64,000 bases of DNA from Nocardia nova SH22a. GTDB lineage: Bacteria > Actinomycetota > Actinomycetes > Mycobacteriales > Mycobacteriaceae. Shown here one piece after another: positions 25,883-37,700 of the stretch. Position 1 is the first letter of the stretch. The number at the start of each line of letters is the position of its first letter. Made by a program: the position numbers and the translations under genes. The DNA lies in the NCBI RefSeq assembly GCF_000523235.1, contig NZ_CP006850.1, forward strand, positions 1,674,001 to 1,738,000. Reading direction: 5' to 3'. Under the pieces are notes generated by a model that worked only from the letters and a program-made list of their open reading frames with translations, made no database searches and had not been told where the DNA came from.

Positions 25883-28800
25883 GTGACGACGGTATCGGGT
25901 GACGCTCCGGCGGTGTCGGGCGAGGACAAACTGCGGGCCTACCTGAAACGGGTCACCGCGGAACTACAGCAGACGCGACGGCAATTGGCGCAGGTCACCG
26001 CCCGCACCGAGGAACCCGTCGCGATCGTGAGCATGGCCTGCCGCTATCCCGGCGGTGTGCGCGGCCCCGAACAGCTGTGGGATCTGGTGGCCGCCGGAAC
26101 CGACGCGGTCGGCGCCTTTCCCGGCAATCGCGGATGGCCCGCCGGACTGCACGACACCGATCCGGACGCGCCCGGCCGGTCGCTGACCGATCAGGGCGGA
26201 TTCCTCTACGACGCCGATCGATTCGACGCCGGATTCTTCAATATCGGAAACCGCGAGGCGGTCGCGACCGATCCGCAACAGCGGCTGATGCTCGAACTGA
26301 GCTGGGAACTGCTGGAGCGGGCCAATATCGTGCCGGAGAGCCTGCGCGGCAGCGCGACCGGTGTCTTCACCGGAGTCATGTACTACGACTACGGCACCCA
26401 GCTGCCCACCGGCTCGCCGCAGGACGGCTACCGGGTGATCGGCAGCGCCGCGAGTGTCGTCTCCGGGCGGATCGCCTATCACCTCGGGCTGACCGGGCCC
26501 GCCGTCACCGTCGACACCGCCTGTTCCTCGTCGCTGGTGGCGATCGCACAGGCCTGTGCGGCACTGCGCGGCGGTGCGACCGACCTGGCCGTGGCCGGTG
26601 GGGTGACGGTGATGTCGACGCCGACGACCTTCATCGACTTCAGCCGCCAGCGGGCACTGTCGCCGGACGGGCGGTGCCGATCGTTCTCCGCGGCGGCCGA
26701 CGGGACCGGCTGGGCCGAGGGCGCCGGACTGCTGCTGCTGGAACGCGAATCCGACGCCCGCCGCAACGGGCACCGCATCCACGCGCTGATCCGTTCGTGC
26801 GCGATCAACCAGGACGGAGCGAGCAGTCAGCTCACCGCGCCGAACGGACCGGCACAGGAGCGGGTCATCGGCGCGGCGCTGGCGCAAGCCCGGCTGTCGC
26901 CCGCCGACATCGATGTGATCGAGGCGCACGGCACTGGGACGGTACTGGGGGATCCCATCGAAATCGGCGCGCTCGCACGGGCATACGGCTCCGGCCGCAA
27001 CCCCGATGATCCGATCCACGTCGGTTCGCTGAAATCGAATATCGGGCACAGTCAGGCCGCGGCCGGGGTCGGCGCCGTCATCAAGATGGCGATGGCGATG
27101 GCGCACGAGCGCATGCCCAAATCGCTGTACGGTGACGATCCCACCCCGCACATCGACTGGGACGAGATCCCGTTGCGGCTGCTCGCCGAGGAGCGGGCGT
27201 GGCCGCGCCGGGACCGGCCGCGCCGCGCGGGCATCTCCTCGTTCGGGATCAGCGGGACCAACGCGCATCTGATCCTCGAGCAGGCCGAGGCGGACGCGGA
27301 GGACGCACCGCCGGACGCGGGGGAGTCCGGGACCGGTGCAACGCACGTGTGGGTGCTGTCGGCACGCGGTGAGCGTGCGCTCACCGCCCAGGCCGAGCAG
27401 TTGGCGCATCGGCTGCGCCGGGAACCGGCGCCCGATCCCGGCGCAGCCGCCCGGACGCTGGCACTGGGCCGCACCGCCTTCGAATACCGGGCCGCGATCG
27501 TGGGAGAGACGGTCGCCGATCTGCTGTCGGGCCTGGGCGAGCTCGGCACCGGCGGCCCGCGCATCCACACCGGGCAGGCGCGGCACCGCACGGTGACCTT
27601 CCTGTTCAGCGGTCAGGGCAGTCAGTTCCCGGGTATGGGACTCGAACTGCGCGAACGCTTTCCGGTGTTCCGGGAGGAGTTCGACCGGATCTGCGACACC
27701 ATCGACGAACTGCTCACCGGCGTCGCGACCCACTCACTGCGCGAGGCGATCGCGGGCGAGTCCGGCGACGGCGATCGGCCCCTGCTCGACAGCACGCTCT
27801 ACACCCAGACCTGCCTGTTCGCCGTCGAGGTCGCGCTGGCCGCCCTGCTGCGGTCGTGGGATATCGTCCCGGCGCGGGTGATCGGCCACTCGATCGGGGA
27901 GATCGCGGCCGCGCGGGTCGCGGGCGTGCTGTCCCTCGACGACGCCTGCCGCCTGGTGGCCGAGCGCGCCCGGCTGATGCACGAGATCGACACCGCCGGA
28001 GCGATGGTCGCGATCGAGGCCACCGCCGACGAGGTACGGGCGGAGATCGACCGGACCGCGGCGCCGGTCGATGTCGCCGCGATCAACGCGCCGCGATCGG
28101 TGGTGATCTCCGGCGCACCGGAACCCGTCGACGCGCTGGCCGAGCAGTTCCGGCAGCGCAGGCGCCGCACCAAGCGTCTCAACACCTCGCACGCGTTCCA
28201 TTCCGCCCAGATGGACGGACTGCTCGCGGAATTCGAGGCCACCGCCGCCGCGCTGACCTACCGGCCCGCGTCGGTGCCGATCGTCACCACCGGCGGCGTC
28301 GTCGAGGCGGGCGCGATACTCGACGCCGGATACTGGACCCGCCAGATCCGGGAACCCGTCCGGTTCGCCCCTGCCGTCGAATCCGCCTACGGCACAGGGG
28401 AGAACGCCTTCCTGGAGATCGGGCCGGGCGGGGTGCTGGCCGCCCTGGCAGCGGAGACGATCGCCGCGGCAGGGGCTTCCGGATCTTCCGCCACCCGGCC
28501 GGAACCCGTGGTGATCACGACCCTGCGCCCGGACACCGGCGCCGCGACCTCGGTCGCCACGGCCCTCGCGCAGCTGCACGTCGCGGGCCTGACTCCGAAT
28601 TGGGCACGGCTGCAACCGGAATCGCCGATGCTGACACTGCCCACCTATGCCTTCGACCGCGAACGGCACTGGCCCACGGCCTCGACGGAGACCGACACCG
28701 GCGCCGACGGTGAGTTCTGGGCCGCGGTCGCCGGACAGGACGGCGCGGCACTGCGCCGCCTGATCGGCTACACGGGCGCCGACGATCATGTGGACGCCCT

Positions 28801-30778
28801 GGTGGAGCCGCTGGCCGACTATCACCGGCGCAACTCGCACGCCCGGCAGCGCGACCGCTGGACCTACGTCACCGAATTCGGCGATATCGGGTCGCCCTCG
28901 GCCCCGGCCGATCCCGGGCACTGGGTGGTCGTCGGCCACGGCGACGAACTCGGCGCGCGGGTGGCGCAGGCGTTGCGTGCCCTGGGGGCGACCGTGACCG
29001 AACTGACCGTCGATACGGAATCCGCACTGCCGCAGGAGTTCCCAGCGGTGTTGCGCGCCGCCGCGCCGGACGGGTCTCCAGCGGGCGTGGTCTCGGTGCT
29101 ACCGGTGGGAGCCGCGGCCACCGATCCCGCGCGGGGTGTCGAGCGGGGGCTCGCCCCGGCCGTCGCACTCGCCCGGACCTGTGACGAGCTCGGGTGGCAG
29201 ACGCGGCTGTGGACGGTGACCTCCGGGGCGGTCGCCGCGGTGGACGGCGACACCGTGCCGGATCCGGCCGCGGCGACGGTGTGGGGGTTCGGTGCGATCG
29301 CCGCCGTCGAACTGCCGCATTTGCGCGGTGGTCTGGTCGACATCGACGACCCCGCCGATCGGTCCGCTCTCGACATCGCGCTCGCGGCCGTCACCGATCG
29401 GCATTCGGCCGACACCGAGATCGCCGTCCGATCGGGACGGGTGTTGTCCCGCAGGCTGATCCGGCACCGGACCCCCGCCGGAACGCGGCCGTGGGCGCCG
29501 CACGCCGGCGGTACCGTCCTGATCACCGGCGGCCTGGGAGCACTCGGCCGGGCGCTGGCCCGCAGACTGGTCGCCGACGGTGCGCGGCATCTGCTGCTCA
29601 CCAGCCGCGCCGGAATCGACGCGCCCGGTGCGAAGGAACTCGTCGCCGAACTCGCCGAGCAGGGCGCGCGGGTGCGGGTCGCGCGCTGCGATGTCGCCGA
29701 TCCGGAACAACTGCGCACCGTGGTGAATTCGGTGGCGGTGACCACTCCGCTGTCGGCGGTGTTCCACACCGCGGCGGTGCTCGACGACGCCTCGATCGCC
29801 GCGCTCACCCCGGATCAGCTCCGGAACGCGCTGGCGGCCAAGGCGATCGGCGCACACAATCTGCACCAGGCGACACGGTCGCTGGAGCTGTCGGCCTTCG
29901 TGCTGTTCTCCTCGATCGCCGGACTGTGCGGGGTCGCCGGGCAGGCCAACTACGCCCCGGCCAACGCGTACCTGGACGCGCTCGCGTGCCATCGGCGAGC
30001 GTCCGGGCTGCCCGCCACCGCCGTGTCGTGGGGATTGTGGGCCGGGGACGGCATCATCGACGACGCCGGTGCGCGCCGTGCGGAATCCAGCGGATTCCTG
30101 CCGATGGACCCGGCGCGCGCCCTGGACGTGCTGCCGTACGCCATCGGCGATCCGGGCGCGCATCTGGCCGTCGCCGATATGGACTGGGATCGGCTGGCGG
30201 CCCAGCAGTACAACGCGATCTCCGGTGCGCTGGTCACCACCCCGACCGCCGCGCCCGTCGTCGCCGAGACCGCGCACGAGGTGCTGTGGCAGGAGCTGAA
30301 CGCGCTGTCCGAGCCGGACCGGCGGGCCCGGGTGATCGCGCTCGTCCAGGAGCACATCGCCGCCGTACAGGCGGTCGGATCGCCCGCCCGGATAGATCCC
30401 GGGCGCAGCTTCAGCGATCAGGGCTTCGATTCGATCACCGCCGTCGAACTGCGCAACCGGTTGCGGGCGCGCACCGGCCTGGGCCTGTCACCCGCGGTGC
30501 TGTTCGACTATCCGACACCGGCCGACCTCGCCGATCACGTACTGGCCCTGCGCTACGCCGAAGCGGCCGAACCCGACATCTTCGGGCAGATCACGAGGCT
30601 GGGCGAGGCGCTGACCGGCGTGGACGGAGATCTGGCCGGGCGGGTGCGGGCCGAATTGACCGCTGTGCTCGCCACTCTCGGTGACGGCCCGGCCGAGCCG
30701 GACGACGCCGACCGGCTCGACGACGCCACCGATGCCGAACTCGCCGAGTTCATCGAGAAGAACCTCGGGATCACCTGA
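25883..30778 (+). CDS. Type I PKS: extension module 2, KS-AT-KR-ACP
   Basis: 1631 residues from GTG 25883, which has AGGAGG 4 bases upstream and gives a typical N-terminal coiled-coil docking helix ([20 protein letters not shown]). Domains: KS with Cys214 and the two histidine motifs ([15 protein letters not shown]); AT with Ser670 in GHSIGE and HAFH at 770, so malonyl-specific; no DH or ER; KR from about 1209 (GGLGALG) with LDD and Tyr1357, so an active B-type ketoreductase; ACP with Ser1517 (GFDSI). The C-terminal docking segment is [18 protein letters not shown]. Expected action is addition of a C2 unit and reduction to a beta-hydroxyl. The next gene starts 46 bp downstream. Confidence 0.95.
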   Translation: MTTVSGDAPAVSGEDKLRAYLKRVTAELQQTRRQLAQVTARTEEPVAIVSMACRYPGGVRGPEQLWDLVAAGTDAVGAFPGNRGWPAGLHDTDPDAPGRSLTDQGGFLYDADRFDAGFFNIGNREAVATDPQQRLMLELSWELLERANIVPESLRGSATGVFTGVMYYDYGTQLPTGSPQDGYRVIGSAASVVSGRIAYHLGLTGPAVTVDTACSSSLVAIAQACAALRGGATDLAVAGGVTVMSTPTTFIDFSRQRALSPDGRCRSFSAAADGTGWAEGAGLLLLERESDARRNGHRIHALIRSCAINQDGASSQLTAPNGPAQERVIGAALAQARLSPADIDVIEAHGTGTVLGDPIEIGALARAYGSGRNPDDPIHVGSLKSNIGHSQAAAGVGAVIKMAMAMAHERMPKSLYGDDPTPHIDWDEIPLRLLAEERAWPRRDRPRRAGISSFGISGTNAHLILEQAEADAEDAPPDAGESGTGATHVWVLSARGERALTAQAEQLAHRLRREPAPDPGAAARTLALGRTAFEYRAAIVGETVADLLSGLGELGTGGPRIHTGQARHRTVTFLFSGQGSQFPGMGLELRERFPVFREEFDRICDTIDELLTGVATHSLREAIAGESGDGDRPLLDSTLYTQTCLFAVEVALAALLRSWDIVPARVIGHSIGEIAAARVAGVLSLDDACRLVAERARLMHEIDTAGAMVAIEATADEVRAEIDRTAAPVDVAAINAPRSVVISGAPEPVDALAEQFRQRRRRTKRLNTSHAFHSAQMDGLLAEFEATAAALTYRPASVPIVTTGGVVEAGAILDAGYWTRQIREPVRFAPAVESAYGTGENAFLEIGPGGVLAALAAETIAAAGASGSSATRPEPVVITTLRPDTGAATSVATALAQLHVAGLTPNWARLQPESPMLTLPTYAFDRERHWPTASTETDTGADGEFWAAVAGQDGAALRRLIGYTGADDHVDALVEPLADYHRRNSHARQRDRWTYVTEFGDIGSPSAPADPGHWVVVGHGDELGARVAQALRALGATVTELTVDTESALPQEFPAVLRAAAPDGSPAGVVSVLPVGAAATDPARGVERGLAPAVALARTCDELGWQTRLWTVTSGAVAAVDGDTVPDPAAATVWGFGAIAAVELPHLRGGLVDIDDPADRSALDIALAAVTDRHSADTEIAVRSGRVLSRRLIRHRTPAGTRPWAPHAGGTVLITGGLGALGRALARRLVADGARHLLLTSRAGIDAPGAKELVAELAEQGARVRVARCDVADPEQLRTVVNSVAVTTPLSAVFHTAAVLDDASIAALTPDQLRNALAAKAIGAHNLHQATRSLELSAFVLFSSIAGLCGVAGQANYAPANAYLDALACHRRASGLPATAVSWGLWAGDGIIDDAGARRAESSGFLPMDPARALDVLPYAIGDPGAHLAVADMDWDRLAAQQYNAISGALVTTPTAAPVVAETAHEVLWQELNALSEPDRRARVIALVQEHIAAVQAVGSPARIDPGRSFSDQGFDSITAVELRNRLRARTGLGLSPAVLFDYPTPADLADHVLALRYAEAAEPDIFGQITRLGEALTGVDGDLAGRVRAELTAVLATLGDGPAEPDDADRLDDATDAELAEFIEKNLGIT

Positions 30779-30823
30779 GATCCGGGTTCGCCGACCTTCC
30801 CGTCCGACCAGTGAGGTAGATGA

Positions 30824-33800
30824 ATGCAAGACGATCGGATTCGCGACCTGCTCAAGAAGGTTTCGCTCGAATTGCGGCAATCACGGCAGGAACTGGCCAC
30901 GGTGGAGCACCGGCGCCGGGAGCCGATCGCGATCGTCGGCATCGGCTGCCGATTCCCCGGCGGCGCCGACTCACCCGACGGCTTCTGGCGGCTGCTGGCC
31001 GGTGAGCACGACGCCATCGGCGAGTTCCCGGCCGATCGCGGCTGGGATCCGGGCGCCCTGTTCGATCCCAGCCAGGGCCCCGGCACCTCGGCCACCCAGC
31101 GGGGCGGATTCCTCGACGGGACAGCCGATTTCGACGCCGGACTGTTCGGGCTGTCACCGCGCGAGGCGCTGGCCTCCGATCCGCAGCACCGGCTGCTGCT
31201 GGAGACCACGTGGCAGGCGTTCGAGCACGCCGGAATCGATCCCACCGGGATCCGGGGCAGCCGGACCGGGGTGTTCATCGGCACCAACGGCAACGACTAC
31301 CCCACCACGCTGAGCGGATATCCGCCGGAGCTGGAGGGCTATCTGAGCGTCGGCAACGCCGCCAGCGTGGCCTCCGGGCGCATCTCCTACACCTTCGGTG
31401 TGGAGGGCCCGGCGCTGACCATCGACACGGCGTGCTCGTCCTCGCTGGTGGCCGCCCACCTCGCGGTGCGCTCGCTGCGGGACCGGGAGTGCGACAGCGC
31501 CGTGATCGGCGGCGTGACCCTGATGAGCTCGCCGACGCTGTTCGTCGAGTTCTCCCGCCAGCACGGCCTGGCGCCGGACGGGCGCTGTAAAGCCTTCGGC
31601 GACGGTGCGAACGGCACCGGCTGGGCCGAGGGCGCCGGTGTGCTCATCGCCGAGCGGCTGTCGGACGCGATCGCGAACGGCCGCCGCGTCCTGGCGGTGA
31701 TCCGCGGATCCGCCGTGAATCAGGACGGTGCGTCCAACGGCCTGACCGCGCCGAACGGCCCCGCCCAGCAGCGGGTGATCGAGGACGCGCTGGCGGCCTC
31801 GGGGCTGCGGCCCGGCGAGGTGGACGCGGTGGAGGCGCACGGCACCGGAACGGTCCTCGGCGATCCGATCGAGGCGCACGCGCTGATGGCGACCTACGGC
31901 CGCCGGCGCACGGGCGATCCGCTGTGGCTGGGCTCGGTGAAATCGAATATCGGGCACACCCAGGCCGCCGCGGGGATCGCGGGGCTGATCAAGATGGTGC
32001 TCGCACTGCGCCACGAGACACTGCCGCGCACCCTGCACGCCGACGATCCGTCCTCGAAGATCGACTGGGAAGCCGGGCGGGTGCGGATCCTCGATACCGC
32101 CCGGCCCTGGCCCCGGAGCGAAAAAGCAAGGCGCGCGGGTATTTCCGCATTCGGCGTCAGCGGCACCAACGCGCATCTGATCGTGGAGGAGGCTCCGGCG
32201 CAGGAGGCCGTCCCGGCGCCGGACACCGATCGGCACGAACCGACGGCCTGGTTGCTGTCGGCGAGTTCACCGGCCGCGCTGTCCGGCCAGGCGCGGCGGC
32301 TGCTCGACGCGGTGGCGGACGGCGAACCCGCCGTCGCGGACGTGACCGCGGCGCTGCGCCGACGCGCACTGCTGAATCAGCGTGCGGTGGTGGTGGGTTC
32401 GGATCGGGCGGAACTGCGACGCGCGCTCGCCGCGCTGACGAGCGGTGCGGCCGACGACAATCTGGTGCGCGGTGCGGCCACGCCGGGACGGCGGGTGGTG
32501 TTCGTCTTTCCCGGACAGGGCTCACAGTGGGCCGGTATGGCCGAGTCGCTGTCGCGCACCAGCCCCGAGTTCGCGGGATACCTCGCCGAATGTGGCGATG
32601 CCCTGGCGCCTTTCGTGGACTGGTCGCTGTCCGAGGTGCTCGCCGGAGCGCCGGGCGCGCCGAGCCTCGAGCGGGTCGATGTGGTGCAGCCGGTGCTGTG
32701 GGCGATGATGGTGTCGCTGGCCAGACTGTGGATCGGGCTGGGCGTGCGGCCCGACGCCGTCATCGGCCATTCCCAGGGGGAGTTCGCCGCCGCGCACATC
32801 GCCGGTGCGCTGAGTCTGAGCGATGCGGCGTGCGCGGTCGCGGTGCGCAGCAAGGCGATCACCGCGCTGTCCGGCCGTGGCGCGATGCTCACCGTGGCCC
32901 TGCCGGAGGACCTGGCTCGCGCACGGGTGGCCCGGTTCTCCGGTGCGCTCGGCCTCGCCGCGATCAACGGCCCGGCGGCCGTGCTGATCTCGGGGGACGG
33001 CGCCGCCGTCGACGAGCTGGCCGCGGAACTGGACTCCGACGACATCTGGAATCGGCGGGTCGATGTCGACTACGCCTCGCATTCGCACCACGTCGATGCC
33101 ATCGAGTCGGCGGTCCTGGACGGGCTCGCGCCGATCACCCCGGGGCCCGCGAGCATTCCGCTCATCTCCACCGTCAGCGGTGAACCGATCGACACCACCG
33201 TGATGGACGCCCGGTACTGGTACGGCAATCTGCGCTCGCCGGTGCAGTTCGACCGGGCGCTGCGCCGCGCACTGGCCGACGGGTACGACACCGTCGTGGA
33301 GGTCAGCGCGCATCCGGTGCTGCGGCACACCATCGACGCCATCGCCGAATCCGCCGAGGCCGCCGACGTGATCTCCACCGGGACGCTGCGCCGCGACCGT
33401 TCCGGCCGCCACGAACTGCTGCTCGCCGCGGCACGCCTGCACGCGCACGGTATCGAGGTGGACTGGCCGGCCCTGCTGCCGCCGGATGTCACGCGCTGGA
33501 TCGACCTGCCCACCTACGCCTTCGACCGGCAGCGGTTCTGGGGCGCCGACGACTGCACCGCCGGTGCCGGGGACGCGCGGCGGCTCGGGGTGCGGCCCGC
33601 CGGACATCCGCTCCTGGCCGGGGCCGTGGAGATATCGGCCTCCGATGCCACCCTGTTCGTCGGGCAGCTCACGCTCGCCGATCATCCGTGGCTGGCCGAT
33701 CACGCGGTCGGGGAGACGGTGATCGTGCCGGGTGCGGCGTATGTCGACATCGCCCTGTGGATCGGCGCCGAACTCGGCTGGCCGACCCTGGCGGAGCTGA

Positions 33801-34735
33801 TCAACGAGCGGCCGATCGTGATCGGTGCGTCCGGCCGCGTCCGTATCCAGGTGTATCTCGGCCCCGAACGCGACGGCGGGCGCGCGATCACGTTCTACCG
33901 CGCCGACGGCGACGACCTCTCCGGCGCCGACTGGCAGCAGTGCGCGACCGGCCTGCTCACCGCCGATACCGCCACGCCGCCGCCCGTCGACACGGCCCCG
34001 GTGGGCGCGGCGGCCGATCCGGCCGAGGTCTATCGCGCACTCGCCGCACTCGGGCTGAACTACGGCCCGGCCTTCCGCGGACTGCGGGAGGTCTCCACCG
34101 CGGCCGATCCGATCCGGGCCACCGCGGAACTTCCCGACAGTGCCGGTGCCGCAGCGGAATTCAGCATCCATCCGGCCCTGCTCGACGCGGCACTACACGT
34201 ATTGCCCTACACGGGAGCGGAATTGGCGCTGCCGTTCAGCTGGTCCGGTGTGCGGCTGTGGGCCCGGGACGCACGGGAGCTCTCGGTGCGCGTGACCCGG
34301 CTCGGCGCACACGAGTTCGCGGTGACCGGTGCCGACGCGCACGGCGAGCCCGTGCTGAGCATCGACTCGGTGACGGTGCGCCCCACCGGAGGCGAACCGG
34401 TGGCCGCGAGCTCGGCCACCACCTATCGGATCGGCTGGACGGAACTGCCCGATGCGCGCGCGGGAGAGCTATCCGCGGCGCTGTGGACCGCGAACCCGGA
34501 CGCGTCGAGCGAAATTGCCTGTGCCGCAGAGATAACTGAACTGTCCGGTGTAGATCTCGTACTGCTGGACACCGCGGAGTTGGGTGCCCCGTCCGGGAAC
34601 GTGCTCGCCGATCTGCACGCGGTCACCGAACACACCCTGGACCGGCTGCGGGACTGGCTCGCGAACGGCGGTCCCGCGACGCGGCTGGTCGTACTCACCC
34701 GCAACGCGTACGCGGTGCTCGACGGCGAGGCCGCC
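30824..34735 (+). CDS. PKS3 5' portion: module 3 docking-KS-AT-DH and KR structural half
   Basis: About 1304 codons in the first frame; the frame stays open out of register to 35185. The N-terminal docking helix is DRIRDLLKKVSLELRQSRQE. KS has Cys204. AT Ser650 lies in GHSQGE and the specificity motif is YASH at 750-753, which predicts methylmalonyl-CoA. DH has His960 (HAVGETVIVP, second Gly replaced by Glu) and Asp1121 (HPALLDAALH), so its catalytic pair is intact. The last part is the non-catalytic KR subdomain. As sequenced, the translated product would end without a working KR or ACP and so could not pass on its chain. Confidence 0.85.
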
Positions 34736-34736
34736 C

Positions 34737-37700
34737 GACCTGCGAGCCGGTGCGATACCGGGTCTCGTCCGCTCGGCCCGCGCCGAGAATCCCGGCCGTG
34801 TCGTGCTGGTGGACCACGACGGGTCCGCCGGTCGTGCCGCGCTCGCGGAGATCGCCGCGGCGGCGGTCGCGGCCGAGGAATGGGAAGTGGCGGTCCGCGC
34901 CGGGCGACCGGCCGTGGTACCGCGGCTGAAGCCCGAGCCGGTGGCCCTCGCAGCGGCGGCGCCGGAAGATGCTGCCGCTCAACCCGATCCGGACACCATC
35001 ACCGATCCCTCCGCAGCGGGTGGAGTAGCGACCCCGCCGCAGGAAACCGCCGTCGTGATCGGCGGACTCGGATTGCTCGGCCGGCTGTCGGCACGCACGC
35101 TGGCCGAGCAATCCGCGGTGTCCGCGGTCGTACTGGTGTCCCGGCGCGGACCCGCCGACGAACAGGCCGCCGCGGCACGCCGTGAACTCGAGGCGGCCGG
35201 ACTGGATGTCGAGATCGTCGCCTGTGACGCCACCGATCGCGCGCAACTCGCGGCCGTCTTCGACGCGGTTCCGGCGCGGCGACCGGTGCGCGTCGTGGTG
35301 CACGCGGCGGGCACCCTCGCCGATCGGCCGGTGCACGACCTCACCGCGCGGGCACTGCGCGACGTGCTGCGCGGTAAGGCCGACATCGCCTGGCATCTGC
35401 ACGAGCTCACCGCCGGGCTGAATCTGCGCCGGTTCATCCTGTTCTCCTCGGCGGCAGGAACTTTCGGCATCGCGGGACAGGCGAACTACGCCGCGGCCAA
35501 CACCTTCCTCGATGCCCTGGCACAGCATCGTCGCGGGCTCGGGCTGCCCGCGACCTCACTGGCGTGGGGACTGTGGGAGACCGCGAGCGCGATGACCGGT
35601 CACCTCGGCGGGACCGATCGGCAGCGCCTGGCCCGGCAGGGCGTGCGGCCGATCACTCCCGAGACCGGCGCCGTCCTGCTGGAACACGGGTTGCGTGCGG
35701 GCGCAGTCGATCTGGTGCCGGTCGATCTGGTGAGCGGTCCGTGGCAGGACGGTATGTCACCGATCCTGCGCGGCGTGCTGCGCCACCGGCCGCGGCTGCG
35801 CCGGGCCGCGATCGGCGGTGAGGTGCGCGGCAGTGGCCTGGCGGCACTGGCCGAACGCGATCGCCTCGACGCGGTGCGGGCCGTCGTGCGGGAACAGGCC
35901 GCCGCGGTACTCGGCTACGACGACGCCGACGCGATCACGGCGAACACGACCTTCAAAGAGCTGGGCATGGATTCGCTGACCGCGGTGGAGTTGCGCAATC
36001 GGCTCACCGCGGCACTCGAGGTGCGCTTGGCGGCCACCGTGGTCTTCGACCATCCGACCCCCTCGGCGCTGGCCGCCGAGATCAGCGCGAAACTGGCCGG
36101 GACCGGCCCGGCCCGGCCGCGGCCCGCCGCGCCGGTGACGGCGGTGCACGAGCCGATCGCGGTGGTGGGCATGGGGTGCCGGTATCCGGGCGGGGTGCGT
36201 TCGCCGGAACAGTTGTGGGATCTGGTCGAGGGCGGGGTGGACGCCATCGGGCCGTGGCCGACCGACCGTGGTTGGGAGGTGGACGACGCCCGGGCCGGTG
36301 CGGCCGTGCGGTCGGGTGGGTTCGTGTCGGGTGTGGCGGATTTCGATGCGGGGTTGTTCGGTATGTCGCCGCGGGAGGCGTTGGCGACGGATCCGCAGCA
36401 GCGTCAGTTGTTGGAGGTGTCGTGGGAGGCGTTGGAGGGTGCGGGGATCGACCCGTTGTCGTTGCGGGGCAGTAACACCGGTGTCTACACCGGCATCATG
36501 TACAACGACTACGCGACCAGACTCGATGCGATCCCCGAGGATCTGGAGGCGTATCTGACCAACGGCAGCGCCGCGAGTGTGGCGTCGGGTCGGGTGGCGT
36601 ACACGTTCGGGCTCGAGGGTCCGGCGGTGTCGGTGGATACGGCATGTTCGTCGTCGCTGGTGTCGATTCACCTGGCGGTGTCGGCGCTGCGTGCCGGTGA
36701 ATGCGATCTGGCTCTCGCCGGAGGCGTCACCCTGCTGTCGTCGCCCGCCAGCATCGTCTCGGCGGCACGGCTGGGCGCACTGTCGCCGGACGGGCGGTGT
36801 CGGTCGTTCGGGTCGGGGGCGAACGGGACCGGCTGGGCGGAGGGGGTGGGAGTTGTTGTGTTGCAGCGGTTGTCGGAGGCGCGGAGGTCGGGTCGTCCGG
36901 TTCTGGCGGTGATTCGTTCGACGGCGATCAATCAGGACGGTGCGTCGAACGGTCTGACCGCGCCTAGCGGGGCCGCGCAGCAGCGGGTGATCCGGCGCGC
37001 ACTGGCCGCGGCGGGGCTGGAACCCGGCGATGTCGATGCGGTCGAGGCGCACGGCACCGGCACCGCACTCGGTGATCCGATCGAGGCGAACGCGCTGCTC
37101 GAGACCTACGGCAGCGCCGGTCGCGAACATCCGCTGTATGTGGGATCGCTGAAATCCAATATCGGCCACAGTCAGGCGGCCGCCGGTGTGGGTGGGGTGA
37201 TCAAGATGGTGCAGGCGTTGCGGGTGGGTGTGTTGCCGTTGTCGTTGCATGCGGGTGTGCCGAGTGAGCATGTGGATTGGTCGTCGGGTGGGGTGCGGGT
37301 GTTGTCGGAGTCGGTGGTGTGGCCGGAGGTTGGGCGTGCGCGGCGGGTGGGTGTGTCGGCGTTCGGGGTGAGCGGGACAAACGCGCACATCATTCTCGAA
37401 CAGGCGCCGGGCGCCGAGTCTCCGGCGCCGGTGCCCGCGAGCGCCGGTGGCCCGGGGGCGCCGTCCGCCTGGCTGGTCAGCGCGAATTCCGATGCGGCAC
37501 TGCGGCGGCAGGCACGACGGCTGGCCGACCATGTCCGCGCGCATCCCGACATCGACATCGCCGCCGCGGCAACGACATTGGCGAACGGCCGGGCCCGGCT
37601 CGGCCACCGCGCCGTCGTGATCGGCCGCACCGCAGGCGAATTCGCCGCCCGCCTGGAAGCCTTCGCCGACGATGCCCCCGACGAGTCCGTCGTGGGGGGC

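Noticed and set aside
25741..25886. The two 24-residue frames as RiPP precursor peptides
   Set aside because: They arise from the junction duplication, differ only in the last residue, and no RiPP maturation genes are nearby. They may be coupling elements but not precursors.
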